From Scolanthus callimorphus (lineage: Eukaryota; Cnidaria; Anthozoa; Actiniaria; Edwardsiidae), in assembly GCA_033964015.1 (NCBI GenBank), contig CM066916.1:11448501-11512500 (forward strand): DNA of 64,000 nucleotides. Reading direction: 5' to 3'. The number at the start of each line of letters is the position of its first letter. Positions within the stretch are counted from its first letter, which is position 1. Below the pieces are notes generated by a model that worked only from the letters and a program-made list of their open reading frames with translations, was not told the DNA's origin and made no database searches. Shown here one piece after another: positions 48,801 to 57,648 of the stretch. Made by a program: the position numbers and the translations under genes.

Positions 48801-51800
48801 TTCTAGGTTAAAATTGCTTGAGTAGAACAATTCTTTAATATTCTTGTAACTTAAGTGATAAATTTTGAAGCAACAGCTGTTTGAAGTTAGCCTTGCTTTT
48901 GGCGTTTTGGGACAAACAACGAGCGTTAATTTTAATGAACTAATTGGTATTTTCCTACGATTACCAAGAGTAAGAAGCGATTAAAAAACGTTTAGTCAAC
49001 TTATAGATCATATTAATTTTTTATTTGACTTAAACATTTCATTCGAAAACGTTGTATAGCAGCGTGATTGTTGTTCAATGAGAAATTACACGAGGAATTA
49101 CATCAAGATCGATGTATGTGAAATATTGAACACTTCAGAAAATAGTTCTCTGTAATGTCTGTGTAGAAATTCGTGTGATTAGTCTTGCGAATTGATTACT
49201 ACAACTATCTGAGTCAACGGAGCGTGAGCCCGTCTCGCGTGTACCTCATTATCATGTTAGCTAAACTCATTTGCATTTTAATCCGAGTTACGTGAAATCG
49301 TTCTAGTAAAATGTCCTCTTACCATGTAATTGCCAGTTTTCGTCCCCATTAAACCACCAAATGTAATAATAGGAGTGAGACAAGCGAAGTAGATGAAGAT
49401 TACGGATGCGATACACTGGAAGCTCAACGCATCCTTGAAATCACTGCAATAATATGGTATCCGTCTTTTCACGTCTGCAACCAGCCCTCCTAGTAGTCTA
49501 GGGACAAAAAAAATTTTTTTTTTACTTTTTGTTGAAGCTACACACACATAACTGAAATAAAGAAGGCATGGCTTGAAAATTATATTTTCTAGTTAAGACA
49601 GATTTTACCAGGATTTCGAGCAATTTTGTCCAAAAGCGGTAAAAAATCCAGTTACTCAAAAAACTTTAGAACCCCTTGGCTTGATTTCGGTTTGCTTTGG
49701 AAGAATTGCATATAAGGAATAACCTGGGTTAGTTCCGCCATGAAATTCGCAAGGAAAGCGGAGAAATACGACATGTCAAATGCAATTCCTTCCAAATCCC
49801 TATACCTTTGTATATAAACTTCGAAATGTATTTTCATAGGTTCCCTTCAAGATTTCTTGATGGAACTAACTAGAGTTACTTCTTGCATGCAAACCTTTCA
49901 AAAGATGCTAAAATAAAGCCAATAGGTTTTGTACTTTCTAGGAACCCGATTTTTGGCATGCGTTGCTCGAATCACTAAAACAATCTGTCTTAAGTGAAAG
50001 ATATAAATATGTACATGTAGCTCTTCTGCAATGATTTATGCAGATCAGTGATTAGTGAGTGCAGAAATTACTAGGTAATTTAGAAAAAAAATTCTCCCAT
50101 GCTTTGATATTTGATCCCTCCCTCGGTTTTTCGGCCTATCGGCGACTGCTTCAAATTGATCGCGTGATCGCTTTTTATGTACCACGTAATGCGTTGTTTA
50201 TGTACCACGTGAGCAATACTTTTTGCCGTTAACTTCGTTTTGAGAGCAACAAAATAAAGAATGCCAGAATTCCCTTATAAATCCTTTTGCACTTAGCCTT
50301 ACGAAATTGCGAGACAATATGCTCAAGATTTCGAACACATAAAATTGCCTAAAACTCTTCAAAAAGAGAACATAAAAATTAACAAAATACTGTATACGGT
50401 CCTTGTTTGCTTGACGGGGGCTGTTTTTGTACATATCATTTGGGAATCCTCGCTGGTTTTCTCTTAAATATGGACCCTTCACATTTTACGATCACGATCA
50501 TATTCACGGTGAATCATATGCTTGGCTGAGTTTGGAAAACAGTTCTTACGGAAGATAGAACCCTTATAGATGATGAAGGTCGGAATTAAATAAACAAGAA
50601 TTCTCAACATACTTTCCGGTTCTCCTCAGGGCCTCCTCTCTCTCCCCCTCAGGGTCATGTTCTTCACCCTCTTCGTCCAATTTCCTCTCGCCACCACCCG
50701 TAGTGCGGTCAAGCCTCTTGTCTTGTGAGGGGACTGTGGCTGGCGGTTCAATACGGATATTAGGATCCCACTCGCCAGGGGGAAGGACAGTTACCTAGAA
50801 ATGAAATCATGTTATCATTATAAGCCCAAGCACAGGCTGTGAATCAAGAGGGCACACTGTTCAATGTAGGGTGGGCTTCATTATTGCCCACAGAAACTCT
50901 CATGCTAATGTACTCAATGATTCTAGGACATTCATACGTCATTCTCTAATCCCTTACAACAGATTTCAAAATGGCGGCCAAACATATCAGGCAATCAGAT
51001 TACCCCCTTATTGTCTGCCACAAGAACCTCCTACAAACTGTCAAAACAGAGGAAGCTCTTGGAAAAAGAATGGGGTGCCGTTTTGTGCACTTTTACAAAC
51101 TGCTGTTAAGAAGCCGGTGGATTGTTTCAATGCGTGTGATGTACATATGGCAGATACACACATGGTTTTATGTAGATATGCTGATAGAATTCAGTGTATA
51201 AACAAAATCTATTGATATATCTACATGTACTATTTTCTAAAATTGTGTTTCTTTGACCTCCCATGTGTAAAGTTGCTGGGTATACCTTTTTCCTGTGAAC
51301 AACATTGTATTGAATACATTTGTCTGATATTGTGCTCTCAATTTGTTAATCCTCTCGTTTTCTGTTGACTCTAAATAGGTCCCCCTATTTGTCAAATGTC
51401 CCCATTATTGTAAAGCAAGAGACACAATGTGATGGGTTTGATTTACCTGCATAAGAAATTCATCAACAGCAGCCAAAATATCTTCCCTGCAATGTGCCTT
51501 GTATGCAACTTCATGGAAGATCTAAAAGAAGAAAGAGTTTTGGTTACATATCTGTAGAAAAAAAACAAGGCAGTGTTGCTAAGCTTTTACCAAAAGGGGT
51601 TACATATAGACCTATTACATACCCTTTCCGGGATACATTGTCACCCAAAAAGCATATAAGCTTGGTGCGCTAGGGAGTATGGGTAAGGATTTATTAAAAC
51701 TTCCGTAAAAAAATTAGAAACAAACATGCTTGGAAATGTGCTGAAATTTAATCATTTCACCTGTGGTTGCAATAACTGTCTGAATTCAGATCAAACAGTA

Positions 51801-54800
51801 GCAGTTTTGATGCCCCCATCATCCTTTGCACAAAAAGCTCATAGGCGACAACTATTCCTGGAAATGGTAGATATAATGATTACTATTGTAACAAATCAAC
51901 ACACTATACCTCATCTGACATCAAAGTTGCTATGGCCCGTCCAACTTCATGGTAACGGCCAGGTGTGCTAGGTGGACCCATCATAATAAAGATAAACCTT
52001 GTAGGGATCGGCACCTCGGTCATGTCACCCAGTATATGACCATTCTCAAGACGGATGAAGGCAATGATTGGTTTCTTTAGGTAGTCTAGCTCACCAACCA
52101 TTGCAACAGCAGCCTCAACACCTAATGGAAGCTTCTTCAGGAAGTTGTAATCAAATCCATGCTACAAAATGGATAAGATAATACAAATATGTTGTTAGTT
52201 TGCAGTTTGCTATTACTTATTGTTAGTACCATATTAGGTATATCAGGATAGACATGGTAAACAATAGATTTTGCAGGATGAGGAATTGACCCATTTATGT
52301 GGACAGGATACATGATAAGAAAGAAATATATTTAGCAGGATTCAGGGTCAAAATATTTCACGGGATGTGGGACTGCTTAATTTTTTGATGTGGGATGCGA
52401 GATATGAACTTCCTGTGCTTTAGGATTTGGGAACTGAAATACAGTAAGATCCATAACTTCGTTTACATCACATACATGTGTACTGTCATCAAATTACAGT
52501 AATAGATCTTAGCTAACACACAAATGTTTTTATGCTGTCATGACAAAGTTTAGATGGACTTTTTTTGAAATGTAAAAAAATATTGGAATGACAGCATGCA
52601 GAGGAAAAAATGGGTAGGATATCTCAATTATCATAGAGCACTTTACTGTAACTCACTTTTTCACTGTCACCATTATCACAAATATCTTCATCTTTCTTAT
52701 CCCCCCGCCTCTTCTGCTCTACTAAATCAACTGCTGACGGAAGTTGAGGGAAATTGTAAGAGCTATCAGAGTCGTCATCTTCCTCTTGCAATGCTGAGAG
52801 GTTAAAAGGCACAGATTTGGATCCTTCCATAACTTCATCCTTTTTGCCCATGGCAGAGAGGGAAGAGGGGGCAGAGGTTTTACGGGATCCTAAAGTTCCC
52901 AGGAAGTTTTTTGATGAGTTTTTCTTGTGGGGCTTTGTTCCACTACACTGATGTCTGTGTTTTTGAAGAAGCACATCTTTTACTTTGGCCCTGTGTTCTT
53001 GTTCCAGCTGGCCTGAATTTACAAAGTCATCCAGGATCAAATCTAAAACAAAAATAATTTGGATAACATTATTGATACACAGATAAAAATTTGATTTGGT
53101 TTTGTGGTACTTTTGGCCTTTGTACAAAATAATTATAGCAAAATATAATTTTGGTCACCATCTTTTTTTGCACTTCTTTTTCTGTCTTTCTTTCCCTTTT
53201 TCCCCATTCTTTCTATCTTTCTTATTTTCTTTTTCTTTCCTGCTTTGCTATTATTCATGGATACAATATTAATTCACATAGGTAATATTTCACAATGTGT
53301 GGTTCAAGAAAATATCCATACCCCCTCCCCCCCAACGGAAGGGTGTTGAAAAGTGACCCCCCACCCACCCACCCCTCCGGAATTTGCAATGCCCTTCCAT
53401 GGGAGGGGTATGGATATTTCCTGGAACCACACAATAGCTAACTTTCACCTGGAATTTAGTATTGAGAATATTGTAAAGTTGCCATTAATTTGGTGACTAT
53501 GTTGCAATTTCTGGTTGCTAGAATCAACTGGTCACATGTTGGGGTCCTCCACCTACCAAAAATCTGTGCCACATTTGAGGCATTCATGTGTAGAAGGATC
53601 GTTCCATGAAGGATACAGCTTCTGAGCTCGAATATACTGTACAGGGAGAGTGTGGCAACATGGGGCTTGCTCCATCTATCACCAACTTCCTCTACATCCT
53701 CCTCAAACTTCACCCATCTTGCGGTTTCTTTCCACACCCCTGTTCCATCATCTTTACACTGGTATTCCTCTAGCTCACCAAAGATCTGATGACCATCCCC
53801 TTCCTGTTCTTCACCTCCAAGGATGAAACGAACCTTTTCTGAAGGAAGACTGGCATATGGGTCTGCATCTGGAAAATTATCATTTTCATTATATGTAAGT
53901 CAGCAACATTAGAGCACATTTCATATCACTGCAGTGAAATATATCACAAAGTGATTACACAACATTCTGAATAAAACCTATAAGAGTGTTTGTAAAGTGA
54001 TTACCAATTACTCATTGACAGTCATCTAAAATCCACTACATATTATATGAGACACACTTGTTAGGGTAAGTGTCAAAAGTTTGTAGGTCCTTGGGAAATT
54101 TTCCATCTACAATGTTCCTCACATGAAATCTTGTGCGGAAACGAAATGTGGGGACTTACAGTGGGAAAAGGCAATTTTTCCATGCTAATTTAAAATGGCC
54201 TATACCCCCAGCTCTGCCTTCAATGACTATAAAAAAAAACTATACAACCAAAGCAATTAGCTTTGGGCATTTTTTATAAATCACTTTGAAATGTAGGAAC
54301 AAATCAATGGGGCCTTCAGGTTTAACCTGTGTTATTTTATTTGCTGTTTACTTGATACTACTTGGTGTCTGAAAGCCGAGCTAAGGACAATGATGAAAGT
54401 ATTCTATAAAAAGAGTTTTGGTAGCCATAATTTGTCAAGTGAAGTGAAAAAAATGTATCAATATTCATGGCTCACTGTGATGTTCAAATTCAATGCAAAG
54501 GCATTGTCTACAATGTAGCTTTGTGCCTCATTCTGTGTTGAGATGTTTGGAGGAAAACAATGCCAACGTTTTCATTCACTCATTCCCATCATAAAATTGC
54601 ATCTTAATAGCTTGTCTACTACATGTATCATGGTTCTTGCTGTCATTTTGACAAGTAGGAGAGAGCAAAGAGATACAGCATAATTCATAGTCGAAACACA
54701 ACAAAAATATTGCACACATACAGTACCAACAAACTACTCAGCGTAAAGTAAGGATACATGTACTTTGGCAAACAATACAATACCTATCTATCTCAATGCT

Positions 54801-57006
54801 ACAATTCATACTTTGTTTGATATTTTTGCCTCAATTTCACTTCACATTTCCAGTGTTTATGTGGAGTTTTGTACAGTTTGCTTCTTGTAAAATCACTGCC
54901 AAAACCATGATAAGGCTTACTGGTAACAAGATAGCTGGAACATGGAGCTCCAATGGATGAGTTGAAATTTCAATTGAGAATAGGCCAGAATAAGCATAAC
55001 TTTACTGAAGCTCTTTAACAAGAGAATTTGCATCTCTCGCTCTGGTAGGGGACTGAATGGGAGACTAACATGATATAAAATAAGCCCAATTAATATTGTA
55101 ATATTTGACAGGGTATAAAATAAGAAGGGCTTGAGTGGTTGTATGCAAATGATCAATAACAGGGTTGAATATAAGGAGAAATAAACAAAGATTAGTGACA
55201 AAGCTCCATGGATCAATAGGGGGTCCTCACACTTTAAACCCAAACAAGCATGATCCCATGGAGGAAAACAAAGCATTAGCTGTCCAAGGGATTTATAATT
55301 TAAATTTAAAGGATGTTGACAAACATTGCCTTATTAGCTAGTATCTGCACTTCTACTTGAGACATTTCAAGAACAACCTGTCTGGTTTTGAAGCTGAAAT
55401 TCCCAAATAATGCTACAATGTATGGCACATATTTATGAGAAACAACAGTCTGGCTATTAAACTATTGTCAACAATCAGGTGTATAGAGCCTATGGATAAT
55501 TGCATTCACTATGTAAAAATTATTTTAAGAAACAATATAATTATATCAAAGATTCTGTTCTACATACAATACTGTTATATCAGATGACAGATGAAATCAG
55601 TAAAAACACTATCGTTTCCAGACATCATAGACAACAAATATCTTAGGTATATCAAACATCAATAAGGACTGTTCTCCAATGAATGATAAAAAGGAAAAGT
55701 TTGCAGCAGGAAAAATCCATTTGGACTTTTGGAAAGATTAACTGGCCAGTAAAAATGCATTTGATTCGACCTTGGAATTTTATGCTCATAACAATATACA
55801 TGTACTGAAGCAGTCAACCTTCCTAAGGTCAAAACAATGTGCTTATAGAAACAATGGTACTGTATGAGAACCTGTATAACCGTTTTTCCAGTATCCTTGA
55901 AACACAAACAATCCTCAGCCAAAGAAATTCATAACATTAAAACTGGAGTATAGAATTAATAGTAAAAATTCTAGCGAATACAACTCACATTACAATCTCC
56001 AAGTCTTCTTGGTCCTAACCTAACCCGTACTATTTCGAAGCGCACTTGACAATCCACGGTAAAATTATTTTGACAGCTCGGGAAGTTACTCAAGAGCTTT
56101 TTAAACACTTTGGAAGTGCTTTAATGGGAAATGAACCGACTGTTTTACGCGGAAAAAATGTTTCACCTTCGAGACGTTTCTAGTTTAATTTTTTACCAAC
56201 CGCAGTGCGAGAAAAATATTAATCACGCGTATCTATAAGGAATCTGTAGATCTTGTACTGAGGAACATAATATTTACAACGATGCAATAAAATGAAAACT
56301 ATCCCGAGATAAAAATACACACGAAGGGAAATGATGGTCTATACTTAACACATTAAAGAACTAAATGTTTCGAGGCAACAGGGATACCATTTAAATGTTT
56401 GTTTCGAAAGAGAAGAAAAATGTTTGTCCCTACACACAATGCATGTCGAGTGAAACAGATTTTAAATACAATGAAAACAGGAATCGAAACTCAAAACTTA
56501 AAAGAGAATTATATAATTGAGACAAGGATCATACCTTCTGTTTCTTTTCCTTCTTTGTCGCGTTTTCTGCTGCGATGTCTATGTCGGTGTCCATGTTGAC
56601 CATGTTTTCTACTTGGAGGACGCCGAGAGTCGTTTCGCAAATGCAATGGTAGATGTACTCCAACATAAACCTGGCGATGATCTGTAAACAATAAGTAAAC
56701 TCAGTTCTTGACCTTAGTAGCCTTTAAGTCTAAAGACAATAATTTATCTTCGTTGCTGGACAGAACAAAGTTAAAATCGACAAAGGAAGTAATACTAATA
56801 TCGGATCTTAATAATCGTACTTCGATAATCGAGTTCGTCAAAGTAGTAATTCGTGCTTTCCTCGACGGCTTTATCCAATAAAGTGGTATTATCACCCTGA
56901 AGAAAAATATAGAAATACTGTAAAGGCACGATCGAGTTACTCAAAAGGAAAATCGCAAAGAATTTCTCTAAAAAGCCGGCAATTCTACCTCGCTCCTTTC
57001 CGCCAT
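36556..57006 (-). CDS. SLC4 bicarbonate transporter, NBCn1/NDCBE-like, 17 coding exons
   Basis: Sodium-coupled bicarbonate transporter (or Na-driven Cl/HCO3 exchanger) of the plasma membrane, controlling cell pH. Exons from 5': 56989-57006, 56821-56896, 56535-56681, 53557-53868, 52657-53042, 51910-52161, 51447-51521, 50613-50794, 49323-49497, 44114-44734, 42850-43127, 41691-41869, 41028-41100, 40099-40167, 39568-39741, 37966-38133, 36556-37023. All introns are GT-AG and phases match. The predicted length is 1,217 residues once the single-base break in exon 11 is allowed for, like vertebrate SLC4A7/A8/A10. Hallmarks: [21 protein letters not shown] in the cytosolic domain, [46 protein letters not shown] (DIDS motif) and [14 protein letters not shown]. 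Ion coupling cannot be read from sequence. Confidence 0.93.
37098..37186. repeat. Foldback related to 38657-38926
   Basis: TATTTGATTTGGGCGCGCGG and CCGCGCGCCCAAATATCCGA arms, in SLC4 intron 16. Confidence 0.75.
37327..37856 (+). repeat. Tandem duplication, 261-base unit
   Basis: AAAAGCTGTCAACAGGATTT at 37327 and 37588; both units contain GACTCTTGCCAAGGAGG twice with G-runs of differing length. SLC4 intron 16. Confidence 0.9.
37966..38133 (-). CDS. SLC4 exon 16
   Basis: 56 codons: [36 protein letters not shown] and an acidic stretch. Matches RK.(M/L)...F(T/S)K(R/Q)EL..LDDLMPE..KKK. Ends phase 0 before GTAAGT. Confidence 0.92.
38174..38554 (-). mobile_element. tRNA-derived SINE, copy 1
   Basis: On the minus strand: A box TTAACGCAGTGGTAGAGCG, B box AGTTCAAACCC, the shared central body, then a tail of ATAA repeats near 38174-38190. 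Lies in SLC4 intron 15, about 40 bases upstream of the exon 16 acceptor. Confidence 0.8.
38657..38926. repeat. Three 67-base tandem repeats plus inverted copy
   Basis: Each unit holds GGCACAGGAATCCCGCGCGC, AAATCAAATATCCGAAAAAA and CCCACTGGAGAGCCGGCTAG. A reversed copy lies at 38657-38715. SLC4 intron 15. Confidence 0.9.
39568..39741 (-). CDS. SLC4 exon 15
   Basis: 58 codons: [20 protein letters not shown], the [16 protein letters not shown] helix and [11 protein letters not shown]. Matches the (F/M)PAKHQPD...(V/I)H.FT.IQ block of NBCs. Confidence 0.93.
39932..40060. mobile_element. Short MITE with AATGGACGA(A)TCCAGCTATG ends
   Basis: Inverted ends; the interior has GCGCGCGC and a CGCACGCGCG stretch. 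SLC4 intron 14. Confidence 0.65.
40099..40167 (-). CDS. SLC4 exon 14
   Basis: 23 codons: [20 protein letters not shown] then GLQ, matching the [18 protein letters not shown] motif. Acceptor ATTCAG, donor GTGAGA. Confidence 0.93.
40685..40801. mobile_element. MITE with TAGACCAAATCGGC ends
   Basis: TAGACCAAATCGGC / GCCGATTTGGTCTA with an inner inverted TTGTTGCCACCCAA block. SLC4 intron 13. Confidence 0.85.
41028..41100 (-). CDS. SLC4 exon 13
   Basis: Completes the split Arg codon and encodes [20 protein letters not shown] then PLLK, matching (R)EQRVTGLMIF..MG.SV. Acceptor TTCCAG, donor GTGGGG. Confidence 0.9.
41691..41869 (-). CDS. SLC4 exon 12
   Basis: Encodes [20 protein letters not shown], the [19 protein letters not shown] block and [12 protein letters not shown]. 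Ends phase 2. KLKKGSGYH across exons 11/12 is the DIDS-reactive lysine motif. Confidence 0.93.
42218..42440. mobile_element. MITE with AGTATCACCCAACTAGTG ends
   Basis: Inverted ends separated by about 170 bases, SLC4 intron 11. Confidence 0.8.
42433..42654. mobile_element. MITE abutting 42218-42440
   Basis: AACAATTAGACGCC and GACGACTAATTGTT ends, inner inverted GTCCAATACACTGACAAAT. Shares TAATTGTT with its neighbour. Confidence 0.65.
42752..42836. repeat. Short palindromic repeat, copy 2
   Basis: GTAGGTGATTATAGCGAG and TTATAATCACTTGAGTAATC bracket CGACCAATCAGCGCGCGGAA. Near the exon 11 donor. Confidence 0.6.
42850..43127 (-). CDS. SLC4 exon 11 with a one-base frame break
   Basis: Opens [20 protein letters not shown] and [11 protein letters not shown], then the frame breaks near 43020. 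The conserved continuation ([38 protein letters not shown]) is read one frame over. The exon has 278 nt where 279 keeps the phase on both sides, so one base is missing. Likely an assembly error or a damaged allele. Confidence 0.88.
43687..44092. mobile_element. Element with CACTGGC...AGCGGAGCTCC ends
   Basis: CACTGGCAATTTTAGCGGAG and CTCCGCTTTTAGCCAGTG are inverted. Its edge is about 20 bases inside intron 10 from the exon 10 donor. Confidence 0.7.
44114..44734 (-). CDS. SLC4 exon 10, TM2-TM6 region
   Basis: 207 codons, phase 0. Carries [19 protein letters not shown], the [19 protein letters not shown] block, and an extracellular loop with N-glycosylation sequons NVS, NGT and NTS and four cysteines (HECLC, NCEF, EAC), as in NBC loop 3. 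The helix [18 protein letters not shown] precedes FFPTK. Confidence 0.93.
44773..44925. mobile_element. MITE, TAGAGC family (GC-rich variant)
   Basis: Ends TAGAGCAGATTTCGTATG and its complement CATACGAAATCTGCTCTA; the interior holds inverted CCGTACCGCGAC blocks. Lies 36 bases upstream of the exon 10 acceptor. Confidence 0.85.
44943..45166. mobile_element. MITE with AGGCCATTTGCACTAAC ends, copy 1
   Basis: Inverted ends AGGCCATTTGCACTAAC, flanked by AT on both sides, with CACGTGAC next to each end. A second copy in reverse orientation lies at 62100-62326. Confidence 0.85.
45182..45440 (+). mobile_element. tRNA-derived SINE, copy 2
   Basis: Pol III A box TAGCGCAGTGG and B-box-like GGTCCAAACC about 40 bases on. 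The body holds TTAACCTGAACCAGAGGGAC and GTTAAAGAACCAC, shared with the copy at 38174-38554. The 3' end is not sharply defined. Confidence 0.75.
45532..45659. mobile_element. MITE, TAGAGC family
   Basis: Ends TAGAGCGGTTTTCACATGAC and complement CATCTGAAATCCGCTCTA. Same family as 21039-21282 and 53910-54038. Confidence 0.8.
45736..45995 (+). repeat. Harbinger left terminal inverted repeat
   Basis: Pairs with the reverse complement of about 49105-49304. It is longer than the right one because of an insertion near 45840-45890. Confidence 0.8.
46186..46576 (-). pseudogene. Second accessory ORF, frameshifted
   Basis: ATG 46576 reads [40 protein letters not shown] and DDSF to a stop at 46388. One frame over, the protein continues [20 protein letters not shown] and a Lys-rich coil to TAG at 46186. 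The 391-nt length leaves one extra base, consistent with a single-base insertion. It begins inside the palindrome arm, so its 5' end is duplicated in mirror image. Confidence 0.45.
46490..46699. repeat. Near-perfect 93-bp-arm palindrome
   Basis: 46490-46582 and 46607-46699 are reverse complements with one mismatch (T/C); the 24-base centre is unpaired. Each arm contains AAGATGGCGGC facing inward to outward, so an ATG with this context is present on both strands. Confidence 0.9.
46692..47117 (-). CDS. Harbinger accessory protein, two exons (111 aa)
   Basis: ATG 47117 begins [19 protein letters not shown]; donor GTAATT after 47060, acceptor GCCAAG at 46970. Exon 2 (46969-46692) continues [20 protein letters not shown] and ends with TGA at the edge of the palindrome. 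[10 protein letters not shown] looks like a nuclear localisation signal. Harbinger elements usually carry a second, DNA-binding ORF beside the transposase; divergent placement here fits that role. I see no clear Myb/SANT signature, so the function is inference. The stop may be an artefact of the palindrome joining here. Confidence 0.5.
47395..48398 (+). pseudogene. HARBI-like DDE transposase, broken
   Basis: Three reading frames in succession carry one transposase. 47395-47820 holds the helix-turn-helix-like N-part ([20 protein letters not shown]). 47894-48202 holds [20 protein letters not shown] (first Asp), [12 protein letters not shown] and [10 protein letters not shown] (second Asp). 48168-48398 holds [11 protein letters not shown] (catalytic Glu region). 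Between the first two, an in-frame stop and a shift occur at 47818-47893; a second shift is near 48170. No intron boundaries explain these, so I call it decayed. Confidence 0.8.
48425..48795. mobile_element. MITE nested in the Harbinger element
   Basis: Inverted ends GTATCAGTCAATTCCAGC and its complement; the interior has a C-run, G-rich tracts and repeats of GGGGAATTTT. Confidence 0.75.
49105..49304 (-). repeat. Harbinger right terminal inverted repeat
   Basis: Reverse complement matches 45736 onward, for example ACACGCG, GCTAACATGATAATGAG and AACGATTTCACGTA blocks. Its outer end is 16 bases from the exon 9 donor GT (49321-49322). Confidence 0.8.
49323..49497 (-). CDS. SLC4 exon 9, TM1
   Basis: Encodes [20 protein letters not shown] followed by the first membrane helix ([20 protein letters not shown]) and TFGGLMG. 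Donor GTAAGA at 49322-49321; a Harbinger element starts 16 bases further on. Confidence 0.93.
50613..50794 (-). CDS. SLC4 exon 8
   Basis: Begins [18 protein letters not shown] (near-invariant in NBCs), then an acidic linker, then the (R)RTGK start of the membrane domain. Ends phase 2 before GTATGT. Confidence 0.92.
51447..51521 (-). CDS. SLC4 exon 7
   Basis: 25 codons, [20 protein letters not shown] then EFLMQ, matching the IFHDVAYKA...DEFL.Q block. Phase 0 at both ends. Confidence 0.92.
51619..51871. mobile_element. MITE with TATACC...GGTATA ends, copy 2 (reversed)
   Basis: Ends ACCCTTTCCGGGATACATTG and the diverged complement; the interior matches 4894-5155 on the opposite strand. Lies in SLC4 intron 6. 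Confidence 0.8.
51910..52161 (-). CDS. SLC4 exon 6
   Basis: Encodes [20 protein letters not shown], the PIIAFIRL strand and [17 protein letters not shown], then [11 protein letters not shown]. All are conserved in the cytosolic domain. Phase 0 at both ends. Confidence 0.92.
52657..53042 (-). CDS. SLC4 exon 5
   Basis: Encodes [20 protein letters not shown] continuing the cytosolic domain (vertebrate SLC4A7 has SGQL at this position). A variable Ser/Lys-rich and acidic linker follows, ending DNGDSEK. Phase 0 end before GTGAGT. Confidence 0.9.
53296..53433. mobile_element. MITE with TGTGTGGTTC ends
   Basis: GGTTCAAGAAAATATCCATA and TATGGATATTTCCTGGAACC ends around CCC/GGG-rich centre. SLC4 intron 4. 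Confidence 0.8.
53557..53868 (-). CDS. SLC4 exon 4, cytosolic domain core
   Basis: Encodes [18 protein letters not shown], then the family signature [20 protein letters not shown] and [18 protein letters not shown]. This is the Band 3 cytosolic domain fold. Ends phase 1 before GTAGGT. Confidence 0.93.
53869..56534 (-). other. SLC4 intron 3
   Basis: 2.67 kb. A MITE lies at 53910-54038. I see no exon or recognisable repeat in 54040-56530. Confidence 0.7.
53910..54038. mobile_element. MITE, TAGAGC family, degenerate
   Basis: TAGAGCACATTTCATATCAC at one end and CAGTCATCTAAAATCCACTA at the other; interior matches 45532-45659 (ATTCTGAA, ATTACTCA). Confidence 0.65.
56535..56681 (-). CDS. SLC4 exon 3, conserved YVGV and His/Arg cluster
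   Basis: Encodes [14 protein letters not shown] followed by a His/Arg/Lys-rich run ([18 protein letters not shown]). Vertebrate NBCn1/NDCBE carry the same order: (E)HR.(V/L)Y(V/I)GV then an HRH-rich segment. Ends phase 1 before GTATGA. Confidence 0.9.
56821..56896 (-). CDS. SLC4 exon 2B
   Basis: 76 nt after TTCTTCAG; encodes [20 protein letters not shown] and ELDYR, ending phase 1 before GTACGA. Acidic stretch typical of the NBC N-terminus. Confidence 0.75.
56989..57006 (-). CDS. SLC4 exon 1B (start)
   Basis: ATG within CAACATGGCG begins a six-codon exon (MAERSE) ending before GTAGAA. Phase 0 into exon 2B. This is the start used for the main model. Confidence 0.65.
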
Positions 57007-57648
57007 GTTGAGTTGTGAGGAGCCTCGTCTCCATGCCCCCACGTGAAAACCGGTTTGTGTCCCAAACATGGAACGCACCTTGCGCATATTATTACGTAAC
57101 AGCTTTCCATCAGGAAATTACCTCGGCTATACTTTTTCCTCTATTTGCTTTCATTGGTCTTTGGCAGTCAGAAAAATATATGGTTATAATTCAAAAGGCA
57201 TCTGTATTTGAAGACGCAAAGCAAAACGGCTCCCACAGGAATTAAATGCCAAACCCCAGAAGTTTGACTCCTCAGATATGAAGTTATAAAAATAAAATAT
57301 CCAGCTTTATCATTTAAACACTGATGGAATACCGGGTGATCTCCGATGCGAAAACTTACTATCTTCACACATGAAAATATCATGTTATCTTTTTTCACAA
57401 GTTTTAACGTTTTGATAGTTTTGTGTTTGAAACGGTACATTGTCAAGGCGAGTTCATGTCAAGGAATGTCGCAACAAAGTTTCAAAATCATGAGCTTTTC
57501 CTTGACAACATTCCACTCCACTTGACAATGGTACTTTCCAGACACTCAAACAAACGTGAGAATGTAAAAACTACAGGCACTCCAAACTTAACTGGATAGT
57601 GCAGTATTACACTTGCCTGTGCTCCATGCTCTATTTTTAGCTTTTATC

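Larger units (their letters stand above)
45736..49304. mobile_element. Harbinger/PIF-type DNA transposon in SLC4 intron 9
   Basis: Long terminal inverted repeats: 45736 onward (AGAACGATTTCACGTA) matches the reverse complement ending at 49304 over about 200-260 bases with indels. The flanks read AGT at 45733-45735 and AGT at 49305-49307, a 3-bp target duplication typical in length for PIF/Harbinger; a 2-bp TA reading is also possible. Inside are a HARBI-like DDE transposase (plus strand, broken), a spliced accessory gene and a damaged second one (minus strand), a palindrome at 46490-46699 and a nested MITE at 48425-48795. Confidence 0.85.
44735..49322 (-). other. SLC4 intron 9, almost entirely transposons
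   Basis: 4,588 nt. From the acceptor side: MITE 44773-44925, MITE 44943-45166, SINE about 45182-45440, MITE 45532-45659, Harbinger element 45736-49304. Unique sequence is only a few hundred bases at most. Confidence 0.85.

Noticed and set aside
50871..51215. Plus-strand 114-codon open frame
   Set aside because: Lies antisense in SLC4 intron 7 with no recognisable motif.
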